A stretch of 11,937 bases of DNA from Synergistales bacterium (GCA_025997955.1 BNVH01000092.1:1-11937); one strand, 5' to 3'. Shown: positions 1 to 7,543, counted from the stretch's first letter. Made by a program: numbers and translations. Notes: generated by a model from the sequence alone, not told the origin.

Positions 1-99
1 CCCCAGGTCTCACTATCTCTCCACAAGCTGACACGGTCTGCCCGACCGCCAAGTTTTATTTTAGGGCATGTAGCGGAAAGAAACAAGAGCAAAGGGCTA

Positions 100-114
100 T
101 TCGCCTACGGCGAA
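100..114 (+). repeat. Short inverted repeat TTCGCC-TAC-GGCGAA
   Basis: This is a perfect 6-bp stem (100-105 with 109-114) around a 3-nt loop. It lies two bases before the larger hairpin at 117-158. The pair looks like a structured element end rather than a chance palindrome. Confidence 0.6.
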
Positions 115-116
115 TT

Positions 117-158
117 GTTCCTTATATCCCCGCCATGAATGGCGGGGTTTTACGGAAC
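117..158 (+). repeat. Two-tier GC-rich hairpin, terminator-like on the plus strand
   Basis: The inner stem is CCCCGCC (128-134) with GGCGGGG (141-147) around a 6-nt ATGAAT loop. An outer stem GTTCC (117-121) with GGAAC (154-158) encloses it across a symmetric 6/6 internal loop. Four T residues (148-151) follow the inner stem on the plus strand, so it could also terminate rightward transcription. On the minus strand it encodes the aberrant tail of the dctQ remnant. I infer that it is part of a transposable-element end. Confidence 0.7.
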
Positions 159-442
159 GGGGGATAAAAAGGAGCGTATTTTTCCGGGATGCGTTTAGAA
201 ATAAGATCGAACGAGGCGTGACTCCCTCGGTCGAACCCGACCGGCATCCCTAGAAAGGTGCTCCAGACAAACAGATAACGAATCAGTTCCTCCGACCAGG
301 CAAGAGGCATTTTTAATACATATCGAAAACATATCTGGCAAGATCCGATAACGAGCATCGCGACAGTTATCAAAAGTATCAAAATTTTTATCGCGCGGTC
401 AAATGTCTCGAATGAAAACAAACGAGTATTCACTTTTTTCAT
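122..442 (-). pseudogene. dctQ: Truncated TRAP transporter small permease (DctQ-type)
   Basis: The intact family protein is a ~160-residue, four-helix membrane subunit that works with the large permease DctM and the periplasmic binding protein DctP in Na+-driven organic-acid or sugar-acid uptake. The N-terminal half is recognisable: a first hydrophobic segment (about residues 19-42), the DctQ signature around WSEELIRYLFVW, and a second segment leading into a GSHASFDL motif. Family-like sequence stops at about residue 92 (near base 167). The last ~14 residues are encoded by the hairpin at 117-158 and are not DctQ, so at least the last two helices are missing. ATG at 442 has a nearby GGAG; an in-frame GTG at 451 is an alternative. 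It starts just after the dctP remnant, as in a normal TRAP operon. No dctM is visible. The product is very unlikely to function. Confidence 0.8.
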
Positions 443-454
443 CGACTCCACATC

Positions 455-796
455 TCAGTTGTAGGCGGTCTGACTGCCGCCCGCGACAATATCGACCATC
501 CCGGTGCTCTCCTGCTCCAGCAGCTCCCGCTCGCTTCCTAAAGCGGAGTTGTGGTGTTCTGAAAAAGTGATTCTGCCACCCGTCGCCTCTTGGATGCGTC
601 GGCACATCTCGGAAACGGCCAGCTGAATCGGGTTATTCATGACCACGCCGGTTGCGACGGTGAGAGAAAGTTTCTTCCCCTGAGTGTGATCGGCCGCCGA
701 CGTCCCGGTAAACCCTCCGATGAGCAGAGCCCAAACCAAAACAACGCCGCAAACGATTGCCAATTTTCCCGCCCTTACGGATTTCTTTTGCTGCAT
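455..796 (-). pseudogene. dctP: Truncated TRAP solute-binding protein (DctP-type), N-terminal third only
   Basis: TRAP binding proteins are ~330-residue periplasmic receptors. This frame gives 113 residues. It has a typical signal peptide (basic start, hydrophobic core about residues 12-27, likely cleavage near TSA-A at 34-35), then the beginning of the DctP fold: a segment ending NNPIQLAVSEMCRRI, GGRI, and the family hallmark LGSERELLEQESTGMVDIV. It stops at TGA (455-457) soon after GGSQTAYN, directly beside the dctQ start, so about 220 codons carrying the ligand-binding arginine and second lobe are missing. The most likely cause is a deletion fusing the gene's front to its own end or to the dctQ leader. 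ATG at 796 has a strong AGGAGG 8 nt upstream and lies 12 nt after the aldolase stop, so it belonged to the same operon. The fragment might still be secreted but could not bind ligand as a normal DctP. Confidence 0.8.
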
Positions 797-808
797 GACA
801 AAAACCTC

Positions 809-1582
809 CTAAATCTTCCTCAGGCTTTCTGCATAACTCTTAAAAGCGTCGGCAATGATAACCTCGTCCGGTCCACATGTGAAAGCTTTTTCGCCTAAGC
901 CCATCATTTCTTTAATAAAAGCAGGACTGTCTCCCTTCATAAGCGGCGTTTTCCCGTGTTCGAGAGCTTTACTGAGCAGCAGTTTCTCAAACTCGACTAC
1001 CTCGGGCGCAGTCGTCTGTCCGGGCTTACCAATGCTTTGCGAAATATCAGCCTTGCCGGAGGAAATCATGTCGATTCCCGCCATGGAAATAATCTCATCA
1101 AGGTAAGGTTTCGCTTTAATGTCCTCAATCTGCACCGTCAATGTAACGATTTCATTCGCTACTTTTACATAGTCCGCAAAGTTATCGAATCCTGCCGCGC
1201 TCAGATAACGTCCAACCGGCGGTTGCAACGGATACATACCTCTCTCACCGAGCGGCGCATATTTCGTTACTCGCACGGCCTCTCTCGCGCGTTCCACCGT
1301 ATTTACATCCGGTACTACAATACCAGTCACCCCAGCGTCGAGTAGCTTTGTGACGTCAGTCAGGTCACAGACTCGTACCTGACAGGGCATATCCAGAAGA
1401 ATCGCGACACGAACGAGTTCTTTTATCTGACTGTAATCGTACAGGACATGCTCATTATCAATGCGAACAAAATCGAATCCGGCTGCCTTTGCCGCTTCGA
1501 CAACAAACGGGTCAGCGCTCTGGAGATAAAGCCCCAATATCGGTCCTTCTTTTTTCAATAGATCCTTAAAAGTCGTTGTCAT
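809..1582 (-). CDS. HpcH/HpaI family class II aldolase (2-keto-3-deoxy acid aldolase type)
   Basis: It is a cytoplasmic metal-dependent aldolase that cleaves a 2-keto acid retro-aldol fashion to pyruvate plus an aldehyde. The family covers HpaI, the KDG aldolase GarL and the keto-deoxyrhamnonate aldolase RhmA. Motifs from the ATG at 1582 (257 aa): DNEH with His45, QVR with Arg70, QIED with metal ligand Glu153, and GKAD with metal ligand Asp179. His45 and Arg70 match the catalytic residue numbers I recall for E. coli HpaI, which together with AGAAGG 8 nt upstream favours this start; a longer form from ATG 1606 (265 aa) is possible. The usual GPxDLS around the metal Asp is SGKADIS here, so substrate range may differ. 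Neighbours are glpK upstream and the TRAP remnant downstream. RhmA-type chemistry would yield lactaldehyde, the substrate of the FucO-like enzyme in the operon, but the exact substrate cannot be read from sequence. Confidence 0.87.
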   Translation of the reverse strand: MTTTFKDLLKKEGPILGLYLQSADPFVVEAAKAAGFDFVRIDNEHVLYDYSQIKELVRVAILLDMPCQVRVCDLTDVTKLLDAGVTGIVVPDVNTVERAREAVRVTKYAPLGERGMYPLQPPVGRYLSAAGFDNFADYVKVANEIVTLTVQIEDIKAKPYLDEIISMAGIDMISSGKADISQSIGKPGQTTAPEVVEFEKLLLSKALEHGKTPLMKGDSPAFIKEMMGLGEKAFTCGPDEVIIADAFKSYAESLRKI

Positions 1583-1590
1583 CAGATTCG

Positions 1591-1596
1591 CCTTCT
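1591..1596 (-). promoter_or_regulatory. Ribosome binding site deciding the aldolase start
   Basis: AGAAGG on the minus strand lies 8 nt before the ATG ending at 1582. The upstream in-frame ATG at 1606 has no comparable site, only a weak GGG. Confidence 0.6.
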
Positions 1597-1633
1597 TCTT
1601 CACCATCTAAAAACCCAAAAGCTCACGCGCTCT

Positions 1634-3160
1634 TTAACCTTCGTCCCACCCCCTTGATTTCTCAATGGCCCTCAGCCATTTCTTGTATTTCGCGTTCCGT
1701 TCTTCCGTGGTTATGACAGGGGCAAAAGAACGATCTTTTTTCCATAGACGCTTGAGAGTATCAAGAGAATCCCAGAATTTGACGGCCAAGCCCGCCGCGT
1801 AAGCCGCTCCCAAAGCAGTGGTTTCTTTAAAAAACGGACGAACTACACTGCTACCCGCTATATCCGCCTGCATCTGCATTAGCGTGTCGTTTACCACGGC
1901 CCCTCCGTCCACCTTCATCTCGGACACATTGATGTTGGAGTCTTTTTGCATCGCTTCGAGTATGTCCCGCGTCTGGTAGCAGATACTCTCCAATGCGGCG
2001 CAAATTATCTGTTCTTTGCGCGCGTAGCGGGTCAGGCCCACAATAGCGCCTCTCGCGCTCATGTCCCAGTAGGGGGCGAAAAGCCCGGAAAACGCCGGGA
2101 CAAAATATACCCCGCCCGAGTCTTTGGCTTTTTTGGCGAAGTATTCACTGTCATCCGCTGTGTCTATTATCCTCAGATTATCGCGGAGCCACTGAATAGT
2201 GGCCCCTCCCATAGCCACGGAGCCCTCTAACGCGTAAACGCAGCTTCCATTTTCTAAACTGTAAGCGGGCGTCGTCAAAAGACCGTTTTGAGACGACGCC
2301 AAGGCCGCGCCGGTGTTGAGAAGCATGAATAACCCTGTGCCATACGTATTTTTCAGCATTCCGGGCTCAAAACAGGCCTGACCAAAAAGCGCGGCCTGCT
2401 GATCCCCAAGGTCGCCCGCGACTGGAATGCCCGCGTCTAATGAAGCGCTTTTTGCGGTCATTCCATAAACATGGCTTGAAGGCTCGATTCGAGGAAGCAT
2501 ACTCACCGGAATGTCCAGAAAATCCAACATCTCCTCGTCCCAAGAAAGCGTATGAATATTCATTAAAAGCGTTCGGGAGGCGTTTGTCACGTCCGTGACG
2601 TGAATTCCTCCCCTAACGCCCCCGGTCAGGTTCCATATCAGCCAAGTATCAATAGTGCCGAACAAAAGATCTCCTTGGCGCGCCCTCTCCTTGGCGCCTC
2701 CGACATTTTCCAGTATCCACCTGAGCTTTGTTCCAGAGAAGTAGTTGTTGATGAGAAGCCCCGTTTTATCCTTGACCTTTCCGCAACCGGCCGTAGTCTG
2801 CTCCCATCCTTTTATCCTCTGCCATTCAGAACAAAAATCCTGTGTGCGCATACATTGCCACACGATGGCGTTATAGACGGGCTCACCGGTTTTCCTGTCC
2901 CACACGACGACTGTTTCGCGCTGGTTTGTGATTCCGATTGCCGCAGGACGAGCTGACGGCGCTTTCGCCCACGCCTCGCGCAGTACGTTCTGCGCGCAAA
3001 ACCATATTTCGTTCGCGTCGTGTTCAACCCATCCAGGACGAGGGCAAATCTGCGCGTGTTCCTGCTGGTGCGAGGCAAGAGGCGTTCCCTCTGAGTCAAA
3101 TAAGATGCAACGCGTGCTGGTCGTGCCCTGGTCCAATGCCGCTATGCAGTCTCTGTCCAT
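1634..3160 (-). CDS. glpK: Glycerol kinase
   Basis: It phosphorylates glycerol with ATP to sn-glycerol-3-phosphate in the cytoplasm, trapping it for oxidation to DHAP. It is a full-length FGGY/ASKHA kinase of 508 aa (E. coli GlpK is ~502). The phosphate-1 loop DQGTTSTR is at residues 10-17. Glycerol-contacting residues are recognisable as NQRET (Arg81-Glu82) and VWQ (Trp101). The conserved GDQQAALFGQ, NTYGTG, GGATIQWLRD, GLFAPYWD, ESICYQTRD and DGGAV motifs follow in order. The frame is open 33 codons further upstream, but those codons overlap the alcohol dehydrogenase C-terminus and do not look like GlpK; ATG 3160, 4 nt after the fucO-like stop, fits. A GGAG lies about 14 nt upstream, so initiation may rely on coupling. 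The flavoprotein genes in the same operon supply the next step. No glpF or glpT is in the window. Confidence 0.96.
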   Translation of the reverse strand: MDRDCIAALDQGTTSTRCILFDSEGTPLASHQQEHAQICPRPGWVEHDANEIWFCAQNVLREAWAKAPSARPAAIGITNQRETVVVWDRKTGEPVYNAIVWQCMRTQDFCSEWQRIKGWEQTTAGCGKVKDKTGLLINNYFSGTKLRWILENVGGAKERARQGDLLFGTIDTWLIWNLTGGVRGGIHVTDVTNASRTLLMNIHTLSWDEEMLDFLDIPVSMLPRIEPSSHVYGMTAKSASLDAGIPVAGDLGDQQAALFGQACFEPGMLKNTYGTGLFMLLNTGAALASSQNGLLTTPAYSLENGSCVYALEGSVAMGGATIQWLRDNLRIIDTADDSEYFAKKAKDSGGVYFVPAFSGLFAPYWDMSARGAIVGLTRYARKEQIICAALESICYQTRDILEAMQKDSNINVSEMKVDGGAVVNDTLMQMQADIAGSSVVRPFFKETTALGAAYAAGLAVKFWDSLDTLKRLWKKDRSFAPVITTEERNAKYKKWLRAIEKSRGWDEG

Positions 3161-3164
3161 AACT

Positions 3165-4322
3165 TCACATTGCGCTCCGAAGAATTTCCTCGATTTCTTT
3201 GACGGAGGTTGGGCGAGGATTACCGGGAGTATTGCCATCCGCGAACGCGGCGACGGCAAGTTGAGGAATGTCTTCGGCCTTCACTCCGATTTCCGGGAGG
3301 GTCTGCGGAATGCCAACGTCTTTAGACAGCGAGACAACCGCGTCAGTCGCGGCTTTGCGGTACTCAGCCTCTTTCATGCTGTCGGTTCCCTCGACTCCCA
3401 TGGCTTTCGCGACATCCCTGTATTTGGTTCCGGTGTAGTCCGCGTTGTATTTCAGAATGAAAGGCAGCATGACCGCGTTGGCCACCCCGTGCGGAGTGTC
3501 ATACATGCCGCCGAACTGATGCGCTATTGAGTGGACAATGCCAAGTCCGCTGTTCGAGAATCCCATCCCGGTCATATATTGACCGATTGCGACTTGAGTG
3601 ACGGCGTCTATGTTTTTGTCGAGCACGGAGCCTCTCAGGTTGCGCCCTATGAGTTCGACAGCTTTGAGGTTCATCATATCGGTCATGGCCCAAGCGTCCT
3701 TTGTAATATATCCCTCTATCGCGTGCGTAAGCGCGTCCATGCCCGTGGCGGCTGCCAAGCTGCTTGGCATTTTGCTCATAAGGTCTGGATCGACGACGGC
3801 CACGATTGGTATACAGTGAGCGTCTACGCATGGAAATTTCAACTTGCGCTCAGGGTCGGTGATAACGTAGTTCTTGGTTACCTCAGACGCGGTCCCGGCC
3901 GTAGTGGTGACTGCGATAAGCGGAACGGACCTGTTCTTCGTAGGGGCTTCGTAAACCAAACTTTTGACATCGGAAAATTCCGGGTTATTGATGATGATAC
4001 CGATGGCCTTGGCTGTGTCCATAGCGGAACCGCCGCCTATAGCGATAATCAAATCCGCGCCGCTTTTCTTATATGCGGCCACACCATCGTTGACGTTTTG
4101 TATGGTGGGATTCTGTTTGAATTTGTCGAAAATCTCGTATGGCAATTTGATGCCATCCAATAATTTCAACACTTTAGAAGATACCCCCGCGTCGATTAAC
4201 GACTGCTCCGTCACAATCAAGGCTTTCTTGAAGCCCCTTGCCATTATCTCGTCCGGGACCTTTGTGATGCTGCCGGGGCCAAAATAAGAAGTTTCATTGA
4301 GTATCATGCGATAAACAGACAT
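3165..4322 (-). CDS. fucO: Iron-containing alcohol dehydrogenase, lactaldehyde reductase (FucO) type
   Basis: It is an NAD-dependent group III (Fe) alcohol dehydrogenase. E. coli FucO reduces L-lactaldehyde to (S)-1,2-propanediol in anaerobic fucose/rhamnose breakdown, and the match here runs along the whole 385 residues (FucO is ~382). Evidence includes the RMILNET start, AIGGGSAMDTAK nucleotide-binding loop (residues 94-105), TTTAGTASEVT, and ATGMDALTHAIEGYIT. Metal ligands Asp196, His200, His264 and His278 are all present and line up with FucO D196/H200/H263/H277 as I recall them. ATG 4322 has AGGAGGGGG 6 nt upstream; an upstream open frame lacks family similarity. A gap of 101 nt separates it from the DUF1667 gene, the largest in the operon. 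Beside an aldolase it probably reduces the released aldehyde to regenerate NAD+. Related family members act on glycerol or 1,3-propanediol, so another small alcohol is possible. Confidence 0.88.
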   Translation of the reverse strand: MSVYRMILNETSYFGPGSITKVPDEIMARGFKKALIVTEQSLIDAGVSSKVLKLLDGIKLPYEIFDKFKQNPTIQNVNDGVAAYKKSGADLIIAIGGGSAMDTAKAIGIIINNPEFSDVKSLVYEAPTKNRSVPLIAVTTTAGTASEVTKNYVITDPERKLKFPCVDAHCIPIVAVVDPDLMSKMPSSLAAATGMDALTHAIEGYITKDAWAMTDMMNLKAVELIGRNLRGSVLDKNIDAVTQVAIGQYMTGMGFSNSGLGIVHSIAHQFGGMYDTPHGVANAVMLPFILKYNADYTGTKYRDVAKAMGVEGTDSMKEAEYRKAATDAVVSLSKDVGIPQTLPEIGVKAEDIPQLAVAAFADGNTPGNPRPTSVKEIEEILRSAM

Positions 4323-4328
4323 TGTTTT

Positions 4329-4337
4329 CCCCCTCCT
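4329..4337 (-). promoter_or_regulatory. Strong ribosome binding site of the fucO-like gene
   Basis: AGGAGGGGG on the minus strand ends 6 nt before the ATG at 4322. It is the best Shine-Dalgarno sequence in the operon and fixes that start over the in-frame ATG codons upstream. Confidence 0.8.
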
Positions 4338-4423
4338 AATGTGCAAAAAACGCGGACAGAGCTTCAAAAATCGACCTGCCCACCACCAAACCTCCATCCA
4401 GAACACCAATACTCTTTAGTACA

Positions 4424-4771
4424 TCAAATTCCAGCGACTTCACGCGTCGTTACAAGATTTGCCTCCGTACCCATAATATTCTTTATAAGGACATGTCCGC
4501 ACTCGACAGGCGCGGCAACTTCTAAAGAGTTCACTCGTTCCATCGCCTCCATTAAAAGGACTTTAGAAATAGGCCGGTCCGTCTTTACGGAACAGCGGCG
4601 ATGAATTCCTCCCACAACCCGAATGGTTGACGTCAGCACTCGCGTGGGATTCGTCATCTCCGCTTTAGCGTAGTCCAATCCCCGCTCGCATTTGTATCCC
4701 TCTATCCTGTCAGCGCCGTCCGTTATAAGATGGCATCCGTTTGGGCACACGATACATATTATTTCTTTCAT
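4424..4771 (-). CDS. DUF1667 family small cysteine-motif protein of the glycerol-3-phosphate oxidation module
   Basis: This 115-residue soluble protein matches DUF1667, which commonly follows a GlpA-like and an NAD/FAD oxidoreductase gene beside glpK in anaerobes such as Thermotogae and clostridia. It opens with CIVCPNGCHL, giving Cys6, Cys9 and Cys13, followed by GYKCERG with Cys28. This C-x2-C-x3-C...C set is suited to a metal or Fe-S site, though I cannot show which. The conserved NPTRVLTSTIRV and PISKVLLMEAM segments complete the family pattern. Its ATG overlaps the upstream oxidoreductase stop (ATGA), implying translational coupling and probably complex formation. I infer that it is a third, electron-transferring or structural subunit of a soluble G3P dehydrogenase; its biochemical role is not established from sequence. 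Confidence 0.88.
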   Translation of the reverse strand: MKEIICIVCPNGCHLITDGADRIEGYKCERGLDYAKAEMTNPTRVLTSTIRVVGGIHRRCSVKTDRPISKVLLMEAMERVNSLEVAAPVECGHVLIKNIMGTEANLVTTREVAGI

Positions 4772-6042
4772 TTTAAAAGCTCCGATGTGTCCTCCACAGA
4801 CACGCTGATTTCGGCAACGCGCGCGCGGCTCAGCAGCTTCATGGGCAGCGCTACGCGTTCCATCTCACCCGGCGACATGTGCTCACGATTAAACGTCGCT
4901 ATTTTTTCGTCCTCGGCTTGAACAACCACAGCACCCTTCAAAATGCCCCGCCCCACTCTGAAAAACACCGGCGCCGATTCGTCCGCGCTACCTGAGACGC
5001 GTATGTACTGCGGCACGGTATACGTCACTTCTTTTCCGGCTTTTAACGTCATCATTCTGAGGTTCTCTGTTTTCTGGTCCCCCTTTACGTAGACGGCCGC
5101 GGCTCTGCCGGCTCGCTGTCCCTCCAATGTCACGTAATCCACGAGGTCGTGCACGTGCAACACGTTTCCGCAGGCGAATATTCCTGGCGTCAATGTTTCC
5201 ATGTTATCGAACACATACGCGCCTCTTGTGCGCTCATCCACCGGAATCCCGGCCTTTCGCGTCAGCTCGTTTTCAGGTATTAAACCCACAGAAAGCAGGA
5301 GAGTATCGCAATCTATAGTAAATTCAGTCCCTGTTACAGGCTTTTTGAAGTCGTCTACCTTTGCCACTGTCACCTGTTCCACCCGATTTTTGCCCTTTAT
5401 ATCCACAATGGTATGAGAAAGGTATAGAGGAATGTCGTTGTCGTGAAGACACTGCACGATATTACGCGTCAAGCCTCCCGAATACGGCATTATCTCAACA
5501 CAGGCAAGCACCTTGGCTCCTTCTAAGGTCATGCGGCGGGCCATAATAAGCCCAATATCGCCTGAGCCCAAAATCACGACGCGGTGTCCTACCATGTGAC
5601 CCTCTATATTTACATAACGCTGCGCCGTGCCGGCTGTGAAAATGCCAGCTAGACGCGCGCCGGGCAAAACTATCGCGCCCCGCGCGCGCTCTCGGCACCC
5701 CATAGCCAATACGATGCTGCGGGCTTCGCAAACCTGATAACCTTCCTCTTTACTGATCATAGATACCGTACAATCCGGCTGTACATCCAAAACCATTGTA
5801 TCGGTTTTGAATTCAATTCGCGTTTTTTCCACCATGCGAATAAAACGCAGCGCGTATTCCGGGCCGGTCAATTCCTCTTTGAAATAATGCAAACCGAAAC
5901 CGTTATGAATACATTGATTCAAAATACCGCCCAATTCCCCATCGCGTTCCACAACTAAAATTTTACGCAGCCCTTCCTCATAGGCGGCTTGAGCGGCCGC
6001 TAAACCGGCTGGACCGCCGCCGATAACGATCAGGTCGTACAT
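4768..6042 (-). CDS. NAD(P)/FAD-dependent oxidoreductase, partner subunit of the GlpA-like dehydrogenase
   Basis: It is a 424-residue two-dinucleotide-domain flavoprotein. FAD binding: GGGPAGLAAA at residues 8-17, then ERDGELGG. The NQCIHNGFGLHYFKEELTGPEYA segment is characteristic of the oxidoreductase paired with GlpA-like proteins in anaerobes. NAD(P) binding: VILGSGDIGLIMARR mid-protein. A second FAD contact is the TPGIFACGN motif, preceded by the LLLSVGLIPENEL segment. It lacks the CxxC redox pair of thioredoxin reductases. Its ATG overlaps the upstream GlpA-like stop by 13 bp, and its own stop overlaps the DUF1667 start. The likely role, from family and context, is passing electrons between glycerol-3-phosphate oxidation and a pyridine nucleotide or ferredoxin pool in the cytoplasm. 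Direct action on another organic acid cannot be excluded. Confidence 0.9.
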   Translation of the reverse strand: MYDLIVIGGGPAGLAAAQAAYEEGLRKILVVERDGELGGILNQCIHNGFGLHYFKEELTGPEYALRFIRMVEKTRIEFKTDTMVLDVQPDCTVSMISKEEGYQVCEARSIVLAMGCRERARGAIVLPGARLAGIFTAGTAQRYVNIEGHMVGHRVVILGSGDIGLIMARRMTLEGAKVLACVEIMPYSGGLTRNIVQCLHDNDIPLYLSHTIVDIKGKNRVEQVTVAKVDDFKKPVTGTEFTIDCDTLLLSVGLIPENELTRKAGIPVDERTRGAYVFDNMETLTPGIFACGNVLHVHDLVDYVTLEGQRAGRAAAVYVKGDQKTENLRMMTLKAGKEVTYTVPQYIRVSGSADESAPVFFRVGRGILKGAVVVQAEDEKIATFNREHMSPGEMERVALPMKLLSRARVAEISVSVEDTSELLK

Positions 6043-7487
6043 TCGCGCTTCACCTCGGCTTTTGTCTCTCCAGTGAGAATATACATATCAGTTCTGTCCT
6101 GAGAAATTTCTTCGGGCGCTACGCGCCAATATTTCGCGAGAATATCCAGCGCGCGCGGGGAGCAGAATCCCCCCTGACAGCGCCCCATCCCAGCGCCGCA
6201 CCTGCGCTTTACACCGTCAACGGAGCGTGGAGGAATATACGAACCTAGAGCGTTCAGTATCTCACCCTCTGTGACGGTTTCGCAACGGCATATCACTCTC
6301 CCATATGAAGAATTTTTTGCCCAAGCGCTTCTTTTTTCGGCGCTGTCCATTTCGCTGAATCGCATAGGACGAGGAATCGTTATCCATTTCTCTTTTTGAA
6401 CAACTTCGAGGCCGCATTCCTCCAAAAGCCTCACTACCATCTTTGCGATAGCCGGAGCCGCCGTCAACCCTGGGGATTTGATGCCTGCCGCGTCAATAAA
6501 TCCCGGAGCTCCGTCAACCTCACGAATTATAAAATCATCAAAATCAGTGGCGGCGCGGACGCCGGCGAAATTGCGTATTGACTCACGCAAATTTAAAGAA
6601 GGAATAGATTTTTTCGCCATTTGAGCCACGTGGTCGAGTCCTTGCGCTGTAGTGGCCGTGTCGAACGCGTCCCGCGGCGTCTCGTTGTTAGGCCCTACAA
6701 TCAGGTTCCCGTGAATGGTAGGCGCCACAAGAGTTCCCTTCCCGACCTTTGTTGGGCATTGAAAAATAACATGGTTCACACGACGGCCCTCGCTTTTGTC
6801 CAACAGATAATATTCGCCTCTGTCGGGCAGAGTGCGGAAAGAGGGAGACGCCACATAACTGTGAATTTTCTCAGCGTTGAGCCCGGCGGCGTTTATAACA
6901 TAGCGAGTCCTAACTATGCCGGAGGTTGTGTGTATTTCGTAGCCATTCTCAACTCTGTCAATCCCGGACACGTCCGACTCAAAACGCATCTTCACGCCGT
7001 TTGCGACGGCGTTTTCGGCCAAGGATAGCGCGTACTCCCATGGATTTACGATAGCGGAGGACTTAGCCAGTAGCGCGGCCAGCGCCTGTTTACTCAAATT
7101 CGGCTCCATCAGACGCGCTTCTTCCCCCGAGAGAATACACATGCCGGGCACTCCGTTTTGAATCCCCTGCTCGCGCAATTTTTCTAATTCAGCGGCCTCT
7201 TCTTTTGTAAAAGCAATAACCATAGAGGCGCACTCACGAAAAGATATATTCAAACGTCCGCAAAGCTCTTTTGCCAGTTCCAAACCCTCGACGTTGAGCT
7301 TTGCCATCAACGTCCCGGGGGCTGGGTCGTAACCTGCGTGAAGTATCGCGCTGTTCGCCTTAGTCGTCCCCATGGCCACGTCGTTTTCCTTTTCGATAAC
7401 TTCCACGTCCAGATTGTAACGTGACAGCTCGTACGCTACAGCCGCGCCGACGATACCGCAACCTATTATCACAACATCTCTATTCAT
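6030..7487 (-). CDS. GlpA/LhgO-like FAD-dependent dehydrogenase with C-terminal BFD-type [2Fe-2S] domain
   Basis: It is a 485-residue protein of two parts. The DAO-type flavoprotein core begins VVIIGCGIVGAAVAYELSRY (FAD Rossmann motif), then TTKANSAILHAGY, a NAAGLNAEKI segment and GIKSPGLTAAPAIA near the end of the flavin domain. The C-terminal BFD-like domain has CRCE (Cys400, Cys402) and GRCQGGFC (Cys437, Cys442), the four usual [2Fe-2S] ligands, plus an extra Cys430. The architecture matches anaerobic glycerol-3-phosphate dehydrogenase A, and glpK in the operon supports oxidation of G3P to DHAP. L-2-hydroxyglutarate oxidase is the main alternative, as these families are related. ATG 7487 has AAGGGG 8 nt upstream (an in-frame TTG sits one codon before). 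It is the first gene of the operon, about 155 nt below the predicted transcription start, and its end overlaps the next gene by 13 bp. Confidence 0.9.
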   Translation of the reverse strand: MNRDVVIIGCGIVGAAVAYELSRYNLDVEVIEKENDVAMGTTKANSAILHAGYDPAPGTLMAKLNVEGLELAKELCGRLNISFRECASMVIAFTKEEAAELEKLREQGIQNGVPGMCILSGEEARLMEPNLSKQALAALLAKSSAIVNPWEYALSLAENAVANGVKMRFESDVSGIDRVENGYEIHTTSGIVRTRYVINAAGLNAEKIHSYVASPSFRTLPDRGEYYLLDKSEGRRVNHVIFQCPTKVGKGTLVAPTIHGNLIVGPNNETPRDAFDTATTAQGLDHVAQMAKKSIPSLNLRESIRNFAGVRAATDFDDFIIREVDGAPGFIDAAGIKSPGLTAAPAIAKMVVRLLEECGLEVVQKEKWITIPRPMRFSEMDSAEKRSAWAKNSSYGRVICRCETVTEGEILNALGSYIPPRSVDGVKRRCGAGMGRCQGGFCSPRALDILAKYWRVAPEEISQDRTDMYILTGETKAEVKRECTT

Positions 7488-7543
7488 CAACGCAGCCCCT
7501 TTCTTGAGTCACAATAAAGAAATATAAAAAAGAGCAAAACAAA

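Larger units (their letters stand above)
1..165 (+). mobile_element. Possible right end of an IS200/IS605-like element (no complete gene)
   Basis: This stretch has no recognisable gene. It contains two consecutive hairpins (100-114 and 117-158) and ends where a TRAP permease gene loses its normal C-terminus. Short GC-rich subterminal hairpins without long terminal inverted repeats are known for ends of IS200/IS605-type (TnpA/TnpB) elements, so I infer a right end with the element body lying left of the window. A plus-strand frame is open from base 3 to a TAA at 165-167 (54 codons), but I do not recognise the product and cannot call it a transposase C-terminus. It could instead be a REP/MITE-like repeat or an intergenic terminator next to a deletion. 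Confidence 0.35.

Noticed and set aside
3161..3259. 33-codon N-terminal extension of glycerol kinase
   Set aside because: It overlaps the dehydrogenase C-terminus in another frame and lacks GlpK similarity; ATG 3160 gives the normal family start.
3531..4163. A 210-codon plus-strand open frame across the alcohol dehydrogenase gene
   Set aside because: It is antisense to the FucO-like gene, whose metal ligands and full length are intact; the product resembles nothing I know.
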